The translations under genes were made by a program, and so were the position numbers. A stretch of 48,021 nt of DNA from Verrucomicrobiota bacterium (GTDB lineage: Bacteria > Verrucomicrobiota > Verrucomicrobiia > Limisphaerales > UBA8199): contig JAAYVL010000162.1 in assembly GCA_012517205.1 (NCBI GenBank), positions 1 through 48,021 on the forward strand. Reading direction: 5' to 3'. Shown here piece by piece: positions 25,450-34,479 of the stretch; within the stretch, counting starts at the first letter, position 1, and every line of letters begins with the position of its first letter. The notes under the pieces are model-generated. The model was not told where the DNA came from. It saw nothing but the letters and a program-made list of their open reading frames with translations, and did no database searches.

Positions 25450-26427
25450 CTATTTTGGGGAAATCCTAGCGGGGGTGGCGGGGGGACGCAACCGTATTTT
25501 TACCGGCGCGCCGTCCTGCCGTTTGCTCTGGTCGGCCGCTTCCATGAAGGCAATGATTTCCAGCGTTTCCTTGGGGCTAACCGGGGCCACGCCGGTTTGG
25601 AAGAACTTCATGATCGCCGCCACCAGCGGCTGGTAGCCATCAAAGGAGCCCACGGCCATTTCCCCTTTCTCGCCCCGGGCCAGGCCGCGGAAGCTCTTGT
25701 CTTCACGGTAGATGCCTTTGCGTCCCCCACGCCAGGTGCCAACGACTTCGATCAGGCCGTTGGTGGTTGTGCCGCGCTGAACGGTTTGGCAGCCCGTGCC
25801 CATCACCGTAAACAGGCTTTCCACCCCATGAATCCCATACCAGAACAGGTCCGGATGGTGTGGTTCAATCGAGCAGGGGCCGTAGGTTTCGGCATACTCG
25901 ACCCGTCCAATCAGACCATTGCGTACCGCCTGCGTGTTTTTCGCAAAACGCAGCCCGGAGGAACTGAACACCGGCACCTTGGCCTTCCGAGCCAACCGGA
26001 AAATTTCCCGCGCATCCCGCAGTGAGGTGGCGATGGGCTTGTCAATATAAACCGGCTTGCGCGCCTTTAATACCGGCCGCACTTGCTCCAGGTGCGGGCG
26101 CCCGTCCACGCTCTCCAGCAGCACCACATCTACATTCTGGCATAACTCCTCAATCCGGTCGTAAATCCTCACCCCGTACTTCTCCTGCAATGTTTTGGAA
26201 TAACCCTCGACGTGTTCAATGCTCGACGGGATGTCCGGGCTGCCGCCTTTGTAGGCCGCCACGACTTTGCCGCCGGAAACATGTCCCGGGGCCTGCGGAT
26301 TATTAATCGTCTCGGTGAACGCGGTCACATGCGAGGTGTCGCAGCCAATAATGCCAATCCGCAAGTCCGCGCCCCGCAACGTCGCGCAGCCCAGCAGCCC
26401 CGCCATGGAAAAAGCAAGCCATCTCAT
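25450..26427 (-). CDS. Exported Gfo/Idh/MocA-family protein
   Basis: A 325-residue protein with an N-terminal signal (MRWLAFSMAGLLGCATLRG, possibly a lipoprotein signal with LLGC). The Rossmann start is LRIGIIGCDTSHVTAFTETI, with a Cys-Asp in place of the usual glycine-rich turn. The EKP-like motif is VYIDKPIATSLRDA. The later GIHGVESLFTVMGTGCQTVQ block matches a subgroup common in Verrucomicrobiota and Planctomycetota. The substrate is unknown. The start at 26427 is set by the signal peptide although the frame is open to 26484. It lies downstream of the DUF1080 gene on the same strand, with a 105-bp gap. Confidence 0.85.
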   Translation of the reverse strand: MRWLAFSMAGLLGCATLRGADLRIGIIGCDTSHVTAFTETINNPQAPGHVSGGKVVAAYKGGSPDIPSSIEHVEGYSKTLQEKYGVRIYDRIEELCQNVDVVLLESVDGRPHLEQVRPVLKARKPVYIDKPIATSLRDAREIFRLARKAKVPVFSSSGLRFAKNTQAVRNGLIGRVEYAETYGPCSIEPHHPDLFWYGIHGVESLFTVMGTGCQTVQRGTTTNGLIEVVGTWRGGRKGIYREDKSFRGLARGEKGEMAVGSFDGYQPLVAAIMKFFQTGVAPVSPKETLEIIAFMEAADQSKRQDGAPVKIRLRPPATPARISPK

Positions 26428-26532
26428 ACCGATAACAGTGTTGTTGTGCACAATGCCGCCAAGGATAGGGCAACTGCCGGCCAAGACCAGAACGAAATGG
26501 CGGGGCAGTTGCGTCCCCGGGGGACGCCGCGC

Positions 26533-27594
26533 TTACTGAGTTCGCTTCGCCTCGTGGGCGCCTTCGCCGACTGACCAAATCAGGCGGTCGGGTTTGCCCT
26601 GGCCGCCGCCGGGGAACTCGATTTGCACATCCGTTGTTTTGGCGAAGAATCGGGTCGGCGACTCGGCGAAAAGCAGGAGCTTGCGGCCGGCCAGCCGCGC
26701 CACCAGTTGGCTGCCTTCGCGCGAGATTTCGAGAGATTCATACTTGCCCGCGTAGCTATCGAGCAGCGCCGGGGACAGAGTGAGTTCTTTGCGCCCGGGC
26801 CGGCCCAGTTCGCGCACCCAGATATTGCGGAACCGCACCGGGTTGCCGTGGTCCTGCAGCGCGATGGGTTGTTTTTCCGGGTGCGGCTGGTAGGGGGCGC
26901 GGTCAATCCAATCGGTCGGGCCGGTCAGTTCGACGTTGTTCTGAATCAGCACGCCGTTGTGGAACACCGTCAGGCGAGCGGGCGAAAGCAGCTTGCCCTC
27001 GGCGTCGAAGCGCGGGGCGGTGTAGAGGATGTCGTAAGTTTGCCACTGGCCGGGCGGGCGGCAGGCATTGACCAGCGGGGGATATTGCCCATAGATGGAG
27101 CCGGCGCCGCCGTCGGCGTAGGTGGTGTTTTGGTAGGAATCGAGCACCTGGATTTCATAGCGGTTCAAGCCCAGGAAAACGCCACTGTTGCCGCGGCCCT
27201 GGCCCTGGCCTTCAGCGGGCAGCGGCGCGGCCCATTCGACATGCAGTTGGCAGTCGCCGAAGTTTTGCAGTGTGCGGATATAGCCGCTGCCCTTCACGCA
27301 TTCCATGTAGCCGTCCCGCGTTATCCATTTGGTCGGGCTGCCATCCATGCTGACCCACTGCGCGAGGTCCTTGCCATCAAACAGCACCGTGGCATCCGAG
27401 GGCGGTTTGCCGGGCTGCTCTTGCGTGCTCGCGGTGGCGGGGCTGACCACCGGGGGCTGCGGGCGGTTCCGATCATGGTCAATCCAATTCGGGTCCGGCT
27501 GCGCCCGGCCGGCCGGCGCGAGCGCCAGCAGCAGAACACCGGCCAGGAGGCGGGGCAGGCGAATACCGTGAGCAGGCGGCGTAAGCGTTTTCAT
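26533..27594 (-). CDS. Exported DUF1080 protein (3-keto-disaccharide hydrolase family)
   Basis: A 353-residue exported protein. Signal peptide: MKTLTPPAHGIRLPRLLAGV-LLLALAPAGRAQ. The DUF1080 domain, a concanavalin-like fold now linked to hydrolysis of 3-keto-glycosides, spans about 65-255: TVLFDGKDLAQWVSMDGSPT, GNSGVFLGLNRYEIQVLDSY, GQWQTYDILYTAPRF, and IALQDHGNPVRFRNIWVREL near its end. The last 90 residues form an extra beta-rich segment. An upstream ATG at 27621 would add nine residues. Its neighbours are two Gfo/Idh/MocA proteins, the class of enzyme that can make 3-keto-sugars, so a shared pathway is plausible. Confidence 0.87.
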   Translation of the reverse strand: MKTLTPPAHGIRLPRLLAGVLLLALAPAGRAQPDPNWIDHDRNRPQPPVVSPATASTQEQPGKPPSDATVLFDGKDLAQWVSMDGSPTKWITRDGYMECVKGSGYIRTLQNFGDCQLHVEWAAPLPAEGQGQGRGNSGVFLGLNRYEIQVLDSYQNTTYADGGAGSIYGQYPPLVNACRPPGQWQTYDILYTAPRFDAEGKLLSPARLTVFHNGVLIQNNVELTGPTDWIDRAPYQPHPEKQPIALQDHGNPVRFRNIWVRELGRPGRKELTLSPALLDSYAGKYESLEISREGSQLVARLAGRKLLLFAESPTRFFAKTTDVQIEFPGGGQGKPDRLIWSVGEGAHEAKRTQ

Positions 27595-27675
27595 AAGCGA
27601 GGTTTGATTGTTCAGCTTCATCAGATGGGGCAGCGTAGCTTTCCGCCGCGCCGGATGGAAGCCTTCTTTGCGCCG

Positions 27676-28851
27676 TTACGCGGGGATGAGCGGCTTGGCT
27701 TTCGCGGCCTCGGGACTCAACGCGCCGCTGCGGTTGCCGTCGTTCTTGCGCGTGGCGGGCAGGGACGCAATCGCAAACACGGTGGTAAACAACCCGGTCA
27801 GCAACAGCCAACTGGCCGCGGCGGCCGTTGCGGGACTTTCCATCAGGCGCGAGGCTCCCAGGGCGACGACCGTCAGGTTGGGACAGAGCAGCAAATAGGC
27901 GCGCTGATCGCCGCCCACGCGAAGCCAGCGGCGATGCAGGACCTGGCGCACCCCCACCAGCAGCCCCGCCGCGCCGAGCGCGCTCAACCCGGTCAATGAT
28001 CCCACCGTTGCCCATTCCACCCGCAGCCCCAGCGACACGAAGAAGATGGGGATTAAAAACCGCTCGCTTACCGGCGCGGCATATTCCTCCAGGCCTTTGC
28101 CCTCGTGCTCGGTCCGGCTCATGAATAATCCCAGAAAGAAGGCGGTCTTGGCCGCCGCCAGCCCCAACCGCTCGCCCGCCGCGCATACCACCAGCACCAG
28201 CAGCACCAGCAGGTGCGTCCGCCAGAGCGTCGTGCGCTCCAGGATTACCTGAAACAGTTGGCGGACATGCCGCGCGAATCGTGCCACCAGCAGCAGCGTC
28301 AGCGCGATGCCGCCCAGACGCAGCAGCATGAACCAGCTTAGCCCGGCTTCGAGCGCCGGTGCTCCCACCGCCAGCAGAATGATGGTCATGGCCTCCAATA
28401 CGATCAGGATGCGCAGAATCCGGCCGCGCTCGCCTTCGGCCAGGCCCGGGTAGTTTTTCCATGCCGGGTAGCTCATGCCCACCGAGACGCCAGTCAACGC
28501 GGCGGCGGCCAGCAGGGATTCCGTCAGGCCCAACCCCGCCACCGTGGTCAGCATCAGCACCACGGGATACTGCACCAGCGCCCAGGGCACCGCAAAACTG
28601 GCCGCCGCCCGCAGTTCCCGCGGCTGCGGCAGATCAATCTCCAGCCCCACCTGGAACAGGAGCAGCAAAAACCCCACCACGCCCGCCCCGTGCAGCATCG
28701 TCTCGACGCCCGCGCTGGCCAGCGGCCCCAGCACGATGCCAAACACGACAAAGGCCGGAAACGCCAACGCGGGCCGCCCCAGCCGCCGGCAAACGTCCGG
28801 CACGGCCATGAACAGCAGCAGCAGGGCGATAATGACCTCAATATCGTTCAT
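27676..28851 (-). CDS. Cation:proton antiporter (CPA2/KefB-type membrane domain)
   Basis: A 391-residue membrane protein with about twelve hydrophobic segments. The CPA2-type features are LGRPALAFPAFVVFGIVLGP near the N-terminus, the conserved VGLEIDL in the fourth helix region, and LIPIFFVSLGLRVEW in the second half. The protein ends after the membrane domain (SLPATRKNDGNRSG tail), so it lacks the TrkA-N domain of KefB/KefC. It should exchange Na+ or K+ for H+; the ion cannot be read from the sequence. The gene precedes the DUF1080 gene with an 81-bp gap on the same strand. Confidence 0.88.
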   Translation of the reverse strand: MNDIEVIIALLLLFMAVPDVCRRLGRPALAFPAFVVFGIVLGPLASAGVETMLHGAGVVGFLLLLFQVGLEIDLPQPRELRAAASFAVPWALVQYPVVLMLTTVAGLGLTESLLAAAALTGVSVGMSYPAWKNYPGLAEGERGRILRILIVLEAMTIILLAVGAPALEAGLSWFMLLRLGGIALTLLLVARFARHVRQLFQVILERTTLWRTHLLVLLVLVVCAAGERLGLAAAKTAFFLGLFMSRTEHEGKGLEEYAAPVSERFLIPIFFVSLGLRVEWATVGSLTGLSALGAAGLLVGVRQVLHRRWLRVGGDQRAYLLLCPNLTVVALGASRLMESPATAAAASWLLLTGLFTTVFAIASLPATRKNDGNRSGALSPEAAKAKPLIPA

Positions 28852-28960
28852 GCGTCAACGCAATGAAACCCGGCCCCGGCCGGGCCGGGCATCCGCCGGC
28901 GCCCGGCCTCGCCCGTCGGCGGATTAAAAATCCGCGTCGCCTTCCGCGGCCGGCGTTCGC

Positions 28961-30313
28961 TCACCGGGCGGCGTCGAATTCCCGCGGCAGCAACTCGTGG
29001 GTAGTGGAGATAATAAGCTCCTCAGTCCCCTCTGCCAGGCGGGTGGGGCGGTCGAAGTAGATCATGGCGTAACCGCCTTCGTAACCGCCTTCATGCCAGA
29101 TGCGCTTCGAGGGGATATAGCAGGGCACGTCATTCGCGTAGGCGATCACCCACAGCCGGCTGGGGTCACATTCCCGTTTCAGTCGCAACGAGTAATCCAC
29201 CACCACTTCGCCCGTCAGGAACACCATGCCCAGTTCCCGGCCGAAGTTCCAGGTCTGGACCAAGTAGGGCAGTTGGGTTGGCAGCGGCTCGCCACGGTCG
29301 AGCCGGGCCAGGTTCTTTTTCGCGTGATAGGCGATATACTGATTATTGGATTGCGCGCGCGTCATCCATTCCGCGCGTGAAGGCAGGGTGTCGAACGGCA
29401 GCGCGATGGCCCTGGCCTGGCAGGACAGCTTCTGGTGCAGGGGTTTGAGCGGTTGCTGCAAGAGCGGGTTGATTGCGTCGGCGAGGGTGCGCCCGTGCTG
29501 CTGGGCCAGTTCGAGGCCGACGCGCGGTTGCGGATTGGCATCCGCGCCGCAGCCGATTGCGACCAGCACCACCGCGCCGGGATGATCGCGTTCCAGGTAT
29601 TCGCGGGCGTAGCCGGCCCAATCGCCGCAGATGCGGTTGGGCGTGTGGCCCAGCGTGGTGCAGTGGCAGGCGTAGCTGGCCAGCAGGGCGCGGATCCGGC
29701 CGGACTTATCCCGCGCCACCAGCACCGGCACATCGTGGTCCACCGGCCCGCCGGCGGTGCGGCGGTTGGCAGCGAAGCCGGCCCGGGTCTGGCCCCAGGC
29801 CAGGGTGGCCGGCTGGCGGGCTTTGAGGGCGGCCAGCGCGGCTTGCTCCAGCTTGTTGATCAGCTCGCGCGTGTAGCGGTTGATCCGCTCCTGCTCCGCC
29901 GGCGGCAGGTCCCGGCCAAAGATGTTCGGGATCGAGTTGGAGAGCATCGGCGCGGTATGCGCATGGGTCGAACACAGAACGAATCGTTCGGAGCGCAACC
30001 CGGCCTTGCGGGCCAGGCGGGCGGCCACTTCCTCCCGCACCGCCGCCGGCACGCCGACGTTGTCCACGGTCAGCAGCAGGGCGAGGTTATTTTTACCGCG
30101 GCCAATGGCCAGGGCCTGGGCGTAAATACGCTGGTCCACGCCCTCCGATTCGTTTTGGCGCGCCGCGTACCCGTTCAGCCAGATCGCGTAGTCCGGCGTA
30201 ATATCCACCTGCGCGGCGCCCACGGCGTAATAGGTGTCTTTGGCCGCCAGCGCGGGCAGGGGGCAGATAAACAGCAGCAGCGCGAGCCGCCGGAGGAGTC
30301 TTAAGCGGTTCAT
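28961..30313 (-). CDS. Exported neutral/alkaline ceramidase-like protein
   Basis: A 450-residue exported protein with signal peptide RLALLLFICPLPALAA. It shows N-terminal features of the neutral/alkaline non-lysosomal ceramidase family: VGAAQVDITPDYAIWLNGYA, the zinc-site-like STHAHTAPMLSN (about 113-124), and ASYACHCTTLG. True ceramidases hydrolyse the amide of ceramide, but many bacterial members of this length (shorter than the 650-700 residues of the Pseudomonas enzyme, and without its C-terminal domain) have no tested substrate. The start overlaps the stop of the upstream Gfo/Idh/MocA gene (ATGA), so the two are translated together and may act on one glycolipid or amide substrate. Confidence 0.85.
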   Translation of the reverse strand: MNRLRLLRRLALLLFICPLPALAAKDTYYAVGAAQVDITPDYAIWLNGYAARQNESEGVDQRIYAQALAIGRGKNNLALLLTVDNVGVPAAVREEVAARLARKAGLRSERFVLCSTHAHTAPMLSNSIPNIFGRDLPPAEQERINRYTRELINKLEQAALAALKARQPATLAWGQTRAGFAANRRTAGGPVDHDVPVLVARDKSGRIRALLASYACHCTTLGHTPNRICGDWAGYAREYLERDHPGAVVLVAIGCGADANPQPRVGLELAQQHGRTLADAINPLLQQPLKPLHQKLSCQARAIALPFDTLPSRAEWMTRAQSNNQYIAYHAKKNLARLDRGEPLPTQLPYLVQTWNFGRELGMVFLTGEVVVDYSLRLKRECDPSRLWVIAYANDVPCYIPSKRIWHEGGYEGGYAMIYFDRPTRLAEGTEELIISTTHELLPREFDAAR

Positions 30314-31359
30314 GACAGGGATACGATGCGTCCCGTCCGGACGGATTTGGCTTCGGCTTCACAAATCTGGATGGCGCTCAGGCCGTCCTGCGCGGTGACC
30401 ACCCGGGGGGCTTTGCCGCTCAGGATTGCCTGCAGCATATAGCTGATTTCCTCGGTGTAGCCATCCGAACCATCACACTTCACCACGCGCGGGGCCTTGC
30501 CGGTTTCAGTAATTCGCAAAGCTTCGGCTCCCCGGGCCAGGTCGTAATCAATCGTCGCCCGCTCGCAGAGCACCGTATAGGCCATGTTAAACCCGCCGGC
30601 CATCAGCCAGGTGCCCTCGGCATAGACCACCGGCCCGCGGTGATAGTGGTATTGGGTGACGACGTGATCAATGGAATTGCCGCCGCGCGTGACGCCGCGG
30701 GACGCGACGCTGTCGGGCCGGCCGAAAAGGAACTGCACGAAGTCAGTGTCGTGAATATGCAAATCCAACAGCGCGCCGCCGGTCAGGCTTCCGGAGCTGT
30801 AGGTCGCCTTGCTCCAGCCGGGGGTGGCTGACAGGCGCCGGAAGCTGGCGGCCTGGATTTTGCCGTAGGTCTCTTCCGTGACCACTTGCTTGAGGAAGGC
30901 CCAGCCGGGCCAGAACCGCATGCACATGGCCGGCATGAAGAACCCGCGGGCGGCTCGGGCGGCGCGCACCATGCTCCGGGCCTTCGCCGAGGTGAGGGCC
31001 AGGGGTTTTTCGCACAGCACGTGCTTGCCGGCCTTGAGCGCCGCGATGGCCTGCTGCGGATGCAGGGCCGTGGGCACGCACAGGTCCACCAATTCCACTT
31101 CGGGATCGGCCAGCAATTCCTCGAGGGTGCGATAGACCCGGAGTTGGCGGCCCAGGTCAATCGCGTCCGATCCGGTAATGTTGCCCGCCACGCCGGGCAG
31201 CACCCCGTTGACGGGGGCGCGGGCGGAATCACAGACGGCCACGATGCGGGCCGTCTTGAGCTTTTGGTAAACCTTGATATGGGTCACACCCATGAACCCA
31301 AGGCCCACGACCGCGACGTTGACTTTTCGATGGGGAGTCCGGGATGAAGTTTTCTTCAT
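30310..31359 (-). CDS. Gfo/Idh/MocA family oxidoreductase
   Basis: A 349-residue protein without a signal peptide. Rossmann motif VNVAVVGLGFMGVTHIKVYQ (about 13-32), EKP motif HVLCEKPLALTSAKARSMVR, and the DLHIHDTDFVQFLFGRPDSV segment with the catalytic-type histidine region. This is the ordinary cytoplasmic form of the family, unlike the two exported relatives in this window. It oxidises or reduces a sugar or cyclitol with NAD(P); the substrate is unknown. It overlaps the ceramidase-like gene by 4 bp and follows a small exported protein gene after 13 bp, so 28961-34376 could be one long minus-strand transcription unit. Confidence 0.9.
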   Translation of the reverse strand: MKKTSSRTPHRKVNVAVVGLGFMGVTHIKVYQKLKTARIVAVCDSARAPVNGVLPGVAGNITGSDAIDLGRQLRVYRTLEELLADPEVELVDLCVPTALHPQQAIAALKAGKHVLCEKPLALTSAKARSMVRAARAARGFFMPAMCMRFWPGWAFLKQVVTEETYGKIQAASFRRLSATPGWSKATYSSGSLTGGALLDLHIHDTDFVQFLFGRPDSVASRGVTRGGNSIDHVVTQYHYHRGPVVYAEGTWLMAGGFNMAYTVLCERATIDYDLARGAEALRITETGKAPRVVKCDGSDGYTEEISYMLQAILSGKAPRVVTAQDGLSAIQICEAEAKSVRTGRIVSLS

Positions 31360-31372
31360 AAGAGAATCAGGG

Positions 31373-31858
31373 TTAAGGTTCGGCCAGGATTTTGGCGCGT
31401 AGCTGGTGGTATTCCTCGGGGGTGATCTGGTCGGCCCGGTACTGGGTCAACAGCTCGTCCAGGCGCTGTTGTTTCTCCGCGGAAATTGCCGCGCCGGGGC
31501 CTTCAATTTGCGGAAGCGCCGATGCGGCCCGGGCGGGAGCGGGTTTCCTGGCCGCGGCGGGCGCGGCGGCGGACTCCGCGGGGGCGTCCGGTGCCGGCGT
31601 CGGGGCCGGGGCCTTTGCTTTTTCTGCCTTCGGGGAAGCGATCTTCGGCGATTTGGCCTGGCGCCGGGTTGGCGGGGGAGTTTCCGGGGCGGGCGCGGGA
31701 GCCTCCGCCGGTTGCGGTTGCGACTGCAATTCGTTGAGTTTTTGCTCCAGGGCCACGCGGGCCCGGACCTGCGCCTCCGTATCTTCCGCGTAGAGCGGGA
31801 GCGCCGTCGCGCCATACGCCGCCGCGCAGGCGATCAGAAAGGATTTAGAAATCTGCAT
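31373..31858 (-). CDS. Exported Ala/Pro-rich protein with SHOCT-like C-terminus
   Basis: A 161-residue protein with a signal peptide (MQISKSFLIACAAAYGATAL-PLYA) and a long Ala/Pro/Lys-rich linker (about 50-120). The last 35 residues, QQRLDELLTQYRADQITPEE-YHQLRAKIL, have the form of a SHOCT domain (short helix, ITxEEY, then KAKIL), which mediates oligomerisation in other proteins. The rest matches no family. The start at 31858 is set by the signal peptide. It lies between the squalene-synthase-like gene (10-bp gap) and the oxidoreductase. Confidence 0.7.
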   Translation of the reverse strand: MQISKSFLIACAAAYGATALPLYAEDTEAQVRARVALEQKLNELQSQPQPAEAPAPAPETPPPTRRQAKSPKIASPKAEKAKAPAPTPAPDAPAESAAAPAAARKPAPARAASALPQIEGPGAAISAEKQQRLDELLTQYRADQITPEEYHQLRAKILAEP

Positions 31859-31868
31859 GCGGGTTCTT

Positions 31869-32921
31869 TTACGGCAAAACGGCGGGCGACGCAACAGGTT
31901 TCCCGCCCGGTTTTCCGGCCGGCACCAACTTTTTCCAGGCCCCGGGCCAGGGATAAAACAGGACCGAACGCAGCAGGAGCCGCCGGACCTGGCGCCGGCT
32001 GATTTTGATTCGCCGCGCGGGGTCGAGCGCATTGCCAACGCGCAACTGCGCGAGCGTCTCCCGGCCAATCAGGATCGGCCACGCGCAGGCCAGCCGCACG
32101 CGCGCGCTGCGGCGCGGCAGGGCGTTGGTATAAGCCCAGCCCGCCCGCAGGTGGTCTTCCGCGCGGTCCAGGTATGCGTGGTAGAGCGGGCGCCAGCGCG
32201 GCTCGCTATCCGGCCGCAACAGGTCTTCCGGTTTCAATCCCGCGGCCGCCAGCCGCTCGGCGGGGACATAGCAGCGCCCGCGGCGCAAATCCTCCGCCAC
32301 GTCGCGCAGGATATTTACCAGTTGCAGCCCCTGGCCGAATCGCGCGCCGTTGGCCAGTAGAAAGGCGTCGTCCAGCGCCGCCCGGGGGAAAAGATGCGCG
32401 CGGCATATCCGGGTCCAGAACTCGCCGACGCAGCCGGCCACGCGGTACGTGTAATCCTCCAGCTCGGCGTCCGTGCGCAGCGCCGTCAGCGCGCCGGTCG
32501 AAGCGCCGGCAAAACGCTGCAAGTCCAGTTCCTGCCCGCTGGTGATGGTATCCAGCACCTCGCCGACGAGCTGTTGATCGGCGCGCGGCAGTTGCCGCAG
32601 CAGCGCCAGGCTCGCTTCGCCGCGCTCCAACAGAAGCCGCTCCGCCGGCGCCCCCTGCCGCTGGGCCAGGATGCCCAAATCCAGCGGCGCCGCTTCCGGG
32701 CCCCGGCCCTGAATCCGCGCGCGCAGGGCGCGCAGGGCGCCCAGGCGTTGCGCCGGCGCCACCCATTCGGTATCGGCGATGGTATCGGTCGTGCGCGCCA
32801 GCAAGTAAGCCACCCCGATGGGCTGCCGAATCCCGCCGGGCAGCACCCGCAGCGTCAGGTAAAAAGAACGCGAGACATCCCGCAGCAGGCGGGCAGGCAG
32901 TTCTGGACGCGCGGGGGCCAT
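31869..32921 (-). CDS. Squalene/phytoene synthase family enzyme (squalene synthase-like)
   Basis: A 350-residue head-to-head prenyl synthase. Both aspartate-rich motifs are intact: DTIAD (46-50) in YLLARTTDTIADT, and NILRDVAEDLRRGRCYVP for the second. SRSFYLTLRVLP at the N-terminus and the LARTTDTIAD wording look closer to one-gene squalene synthases (farnesyl diphosphate to squalene) than to CrtB or the HpnC/HpnD pair, but product cannot be read from the sequence. The C-terminus (PWPGAWKKLVPAGKPGGKP) is basic, perhaps for membrane contact. No carotenoid or hopanoid cyclase gene is in the window. It lies 51 bp downstream of argH. Confidence 0.88.
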   Translation of the reverse strand: MAPARPELPARLLRDVSRSFYLTLRVLPGGIRQPIGVAYLLARTTDTIADTEWVAPAQRLGALRALRARIQGRGPEAAPLDLGILAQRQGAPAERLLLERGEASLALLRQLPRADQQLVGEVLDTITSGQELDLQRFAGASTGALTALRTDAELEDYTYRVAGCVGEFWTRICRAHLFPRAALDDAFLLANGARFGQGLQLVNILRDVAEDLRRGRCYVPAERLAAAGLKPEDLLRPDSEPRWRPLYHAYLDRAEDHLRAGWAYTNALPRRSARVRLACAWPILIGRETLAQLRVGNALDPARRIKISRRQVRRLLLRSVLFYPWPGAWKKLVPAGKPGGKPVASPAVLP

Positions 32922-32972
32922 GGGGTTGCGGACGGGAGTTCCGGGCCGCCGCGAGGGGCGGCGGCGGCCCGC

Positions 32973-34376
32973 TCAGCCGGTTAACTTTCGCCACCGCGCC
33001 AACTGCCGGGCCACCTCCCGGGTTCCCGGCGTTCCCGTGAGCGAACGACGCGCCAAAGCGCGCGGCAGGTCGAACACTTCCCGCGCGTCCGCCCCGAACT
33101 TCTGTTCCACCGAGCGCAGCTCCGCCAGGCTGAGCTGATCCAGCGGTTTGCCCAGCCGTTCGGCCAGCGCGACCAGCGCGCCCACGGCGTGATGCGCCTT
33201 GCGGAAGGGCAGGCCCCGCCGGACGAGGTAATCCGCCAGGTCCGTGGCCAGCAGCGTGGGATCGCTGGCCGCCGCCCGGCACGCCGGGCGGTTGACCTGG
33301 GTGTGCGCGAGCATGGCGGCGCACAGGCGCGCGGCGGCCCGCACCGTGTCCGTCGTGTCGAAAAGCCGCTCTTTGTCTTCCTGCAAATCGCGATTATAGG
33401 TCATCGGCAGGCCCTTGAGCAGCGTCAACAACGCGACCAGGTTGCCAATCAGCCGCCCGCTTTTGCCCCGGATCAACTCCGCCACGTCGGGGTTCTTCTT
33501 CTGCGGCATCAGGGAGGAGCCGGTGGTGAAGGCATCGGCGATGCGGATAAAGTTGAACTCGCGGCTCGACCACAGGATCAGATCCTCGGCCAGCCGCGAC
33601 AGGTGCACCCCCAGCAAGGCCGCCACGCTGCAGAATTCCACCGCGAAATCCCGGTCGCTGACGGCGTCCATGGAGTTTTGCGTCACGCGCGGCCGGCCCC
33701 GCGCATCCACAAACCCCAGCAGCTTCGCCACCCGCTCGCGGTTCAGCGGCAGGGTGGTCCCGGCCAGCGCGCCGCTGCCCAGGGGGCAAACGTTCGTCCG
33801 CGCCTGGCACTCCTGCAGCCGCTGGGCGTCGCGCGCGAGCATCTCCACGTAGGCCAGGAGGTGGTGCGCCAGGTAAACCGGCTGGGCCCGCTGCAAGTGG
33901 GTGTAGCCCGGGATGACCACCGTGCGCTCGCGCTGCGCCAGCCGCACCAGCGCGCGCTGGAGCTGCCGAATCTCCCCGGCCAGCGCCGCGATTTGCTCCC
34001 GCAGCCAAAGCCGCAAATCCAGCGCCACCTGGTCATTGCGCGAGCGGCCCGTATGCAGCTTGGCTCCCGCCGGGGTCCGCCGGGTCAGGGCCGCCTCAAG
34101 GTTCATGTGGACATCTTCCAGCTCCGGCTGCCAGCGGAACTTGCCCGCCGCGATTTCCCGGCGGATGGCCGCCAGCCCCCGGCGGATGGCCTGCAGCTCC
34201 CGCCGGGTCAGGCAGCCGGCCTGGCACAGCATTTGGGCGTGCGCCTCCGACCCCGCAATGTCCTGGCGCCAGAGCCGCCGGTCGAAGGAGATGGATTCCG
34301 TGAATTGCGCCACGGCCGCCGCCGGGCCGCCGGCGAATCGTCCGCTCCGCGAGACAGGTGAAGTTTGTTTGTTCAT
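32973..34376 (-). CDS. argH: Argininosuccinate lyase
   Basis: A 467-residue enzyme, the usual length. It splits argininosuccinate to arginine and fumarate in the last step of arginine synthesis. Family blocks: EDVHMNLEAALTRR, LHTGRSRNDQVALDLRLW, VIPGYTHLQRAQPV (catalytic-type T-H), and the superfamily signature GSSLMPQKKNPD with the mobile-loop serine. The N-terminus WRQDIAGSEAHAQML is typical. The start at 34376 (MNKQTS) is favoured because upstream frame to 34871 lacks any homology and overlaps the divergent zinc-ribbon gene. No other arg genes are adjacent. Confidence 0.96.
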   Translation of the reverse strand: MNKQTSPVSRSGRFAGGPAAAVAQFTESISFDRRLWRQDIAGSEAHAQMLCQAGCLTRRELQAIRRGLAAIRREIAAGKFRWQPELEDVHMNLEAALTRRTPAGAKLHTGRSRNDQVALDLRLWLREQIAALAGEIRQLQRALVRLAQRERTVVIPGYTHLQRAQPVYLAHHLLAYVEMLARDAQRLQECQARTNVCPLGSGALAGTTLPLNRERVAKLLGFVDARGRPRVTQNSMDAVSDRDFAVEFCSVAALLGVHLSRLAEDLILWSSREFNFIRIADAFTTGSSLMPQKKNPDVAELIRGKSGRLIGNLVALLTLLKGLPMTYNRDLQEDKERLFDTTDTVRAAARLCAAMLAHTQVNRPACRAAASDPTLLATDLADYLVRRGLPFRKAHHAVGALVALAERLGKPLDQLSLAELRSVEQKFGADAREVFDLPRALARRSLTGTPGTREVARQLARWRKLTG

Positions 34377-34479
34377 GCGCTTCGCTCGCGGTTGAATGTG
34401 CGCCGCCGCGGCGGGGATGTCACTGCCAAAAAAAGCATTGTCCCCGCCGGCTTCGTGTGGAATCGTGGGCCGCGGAACC

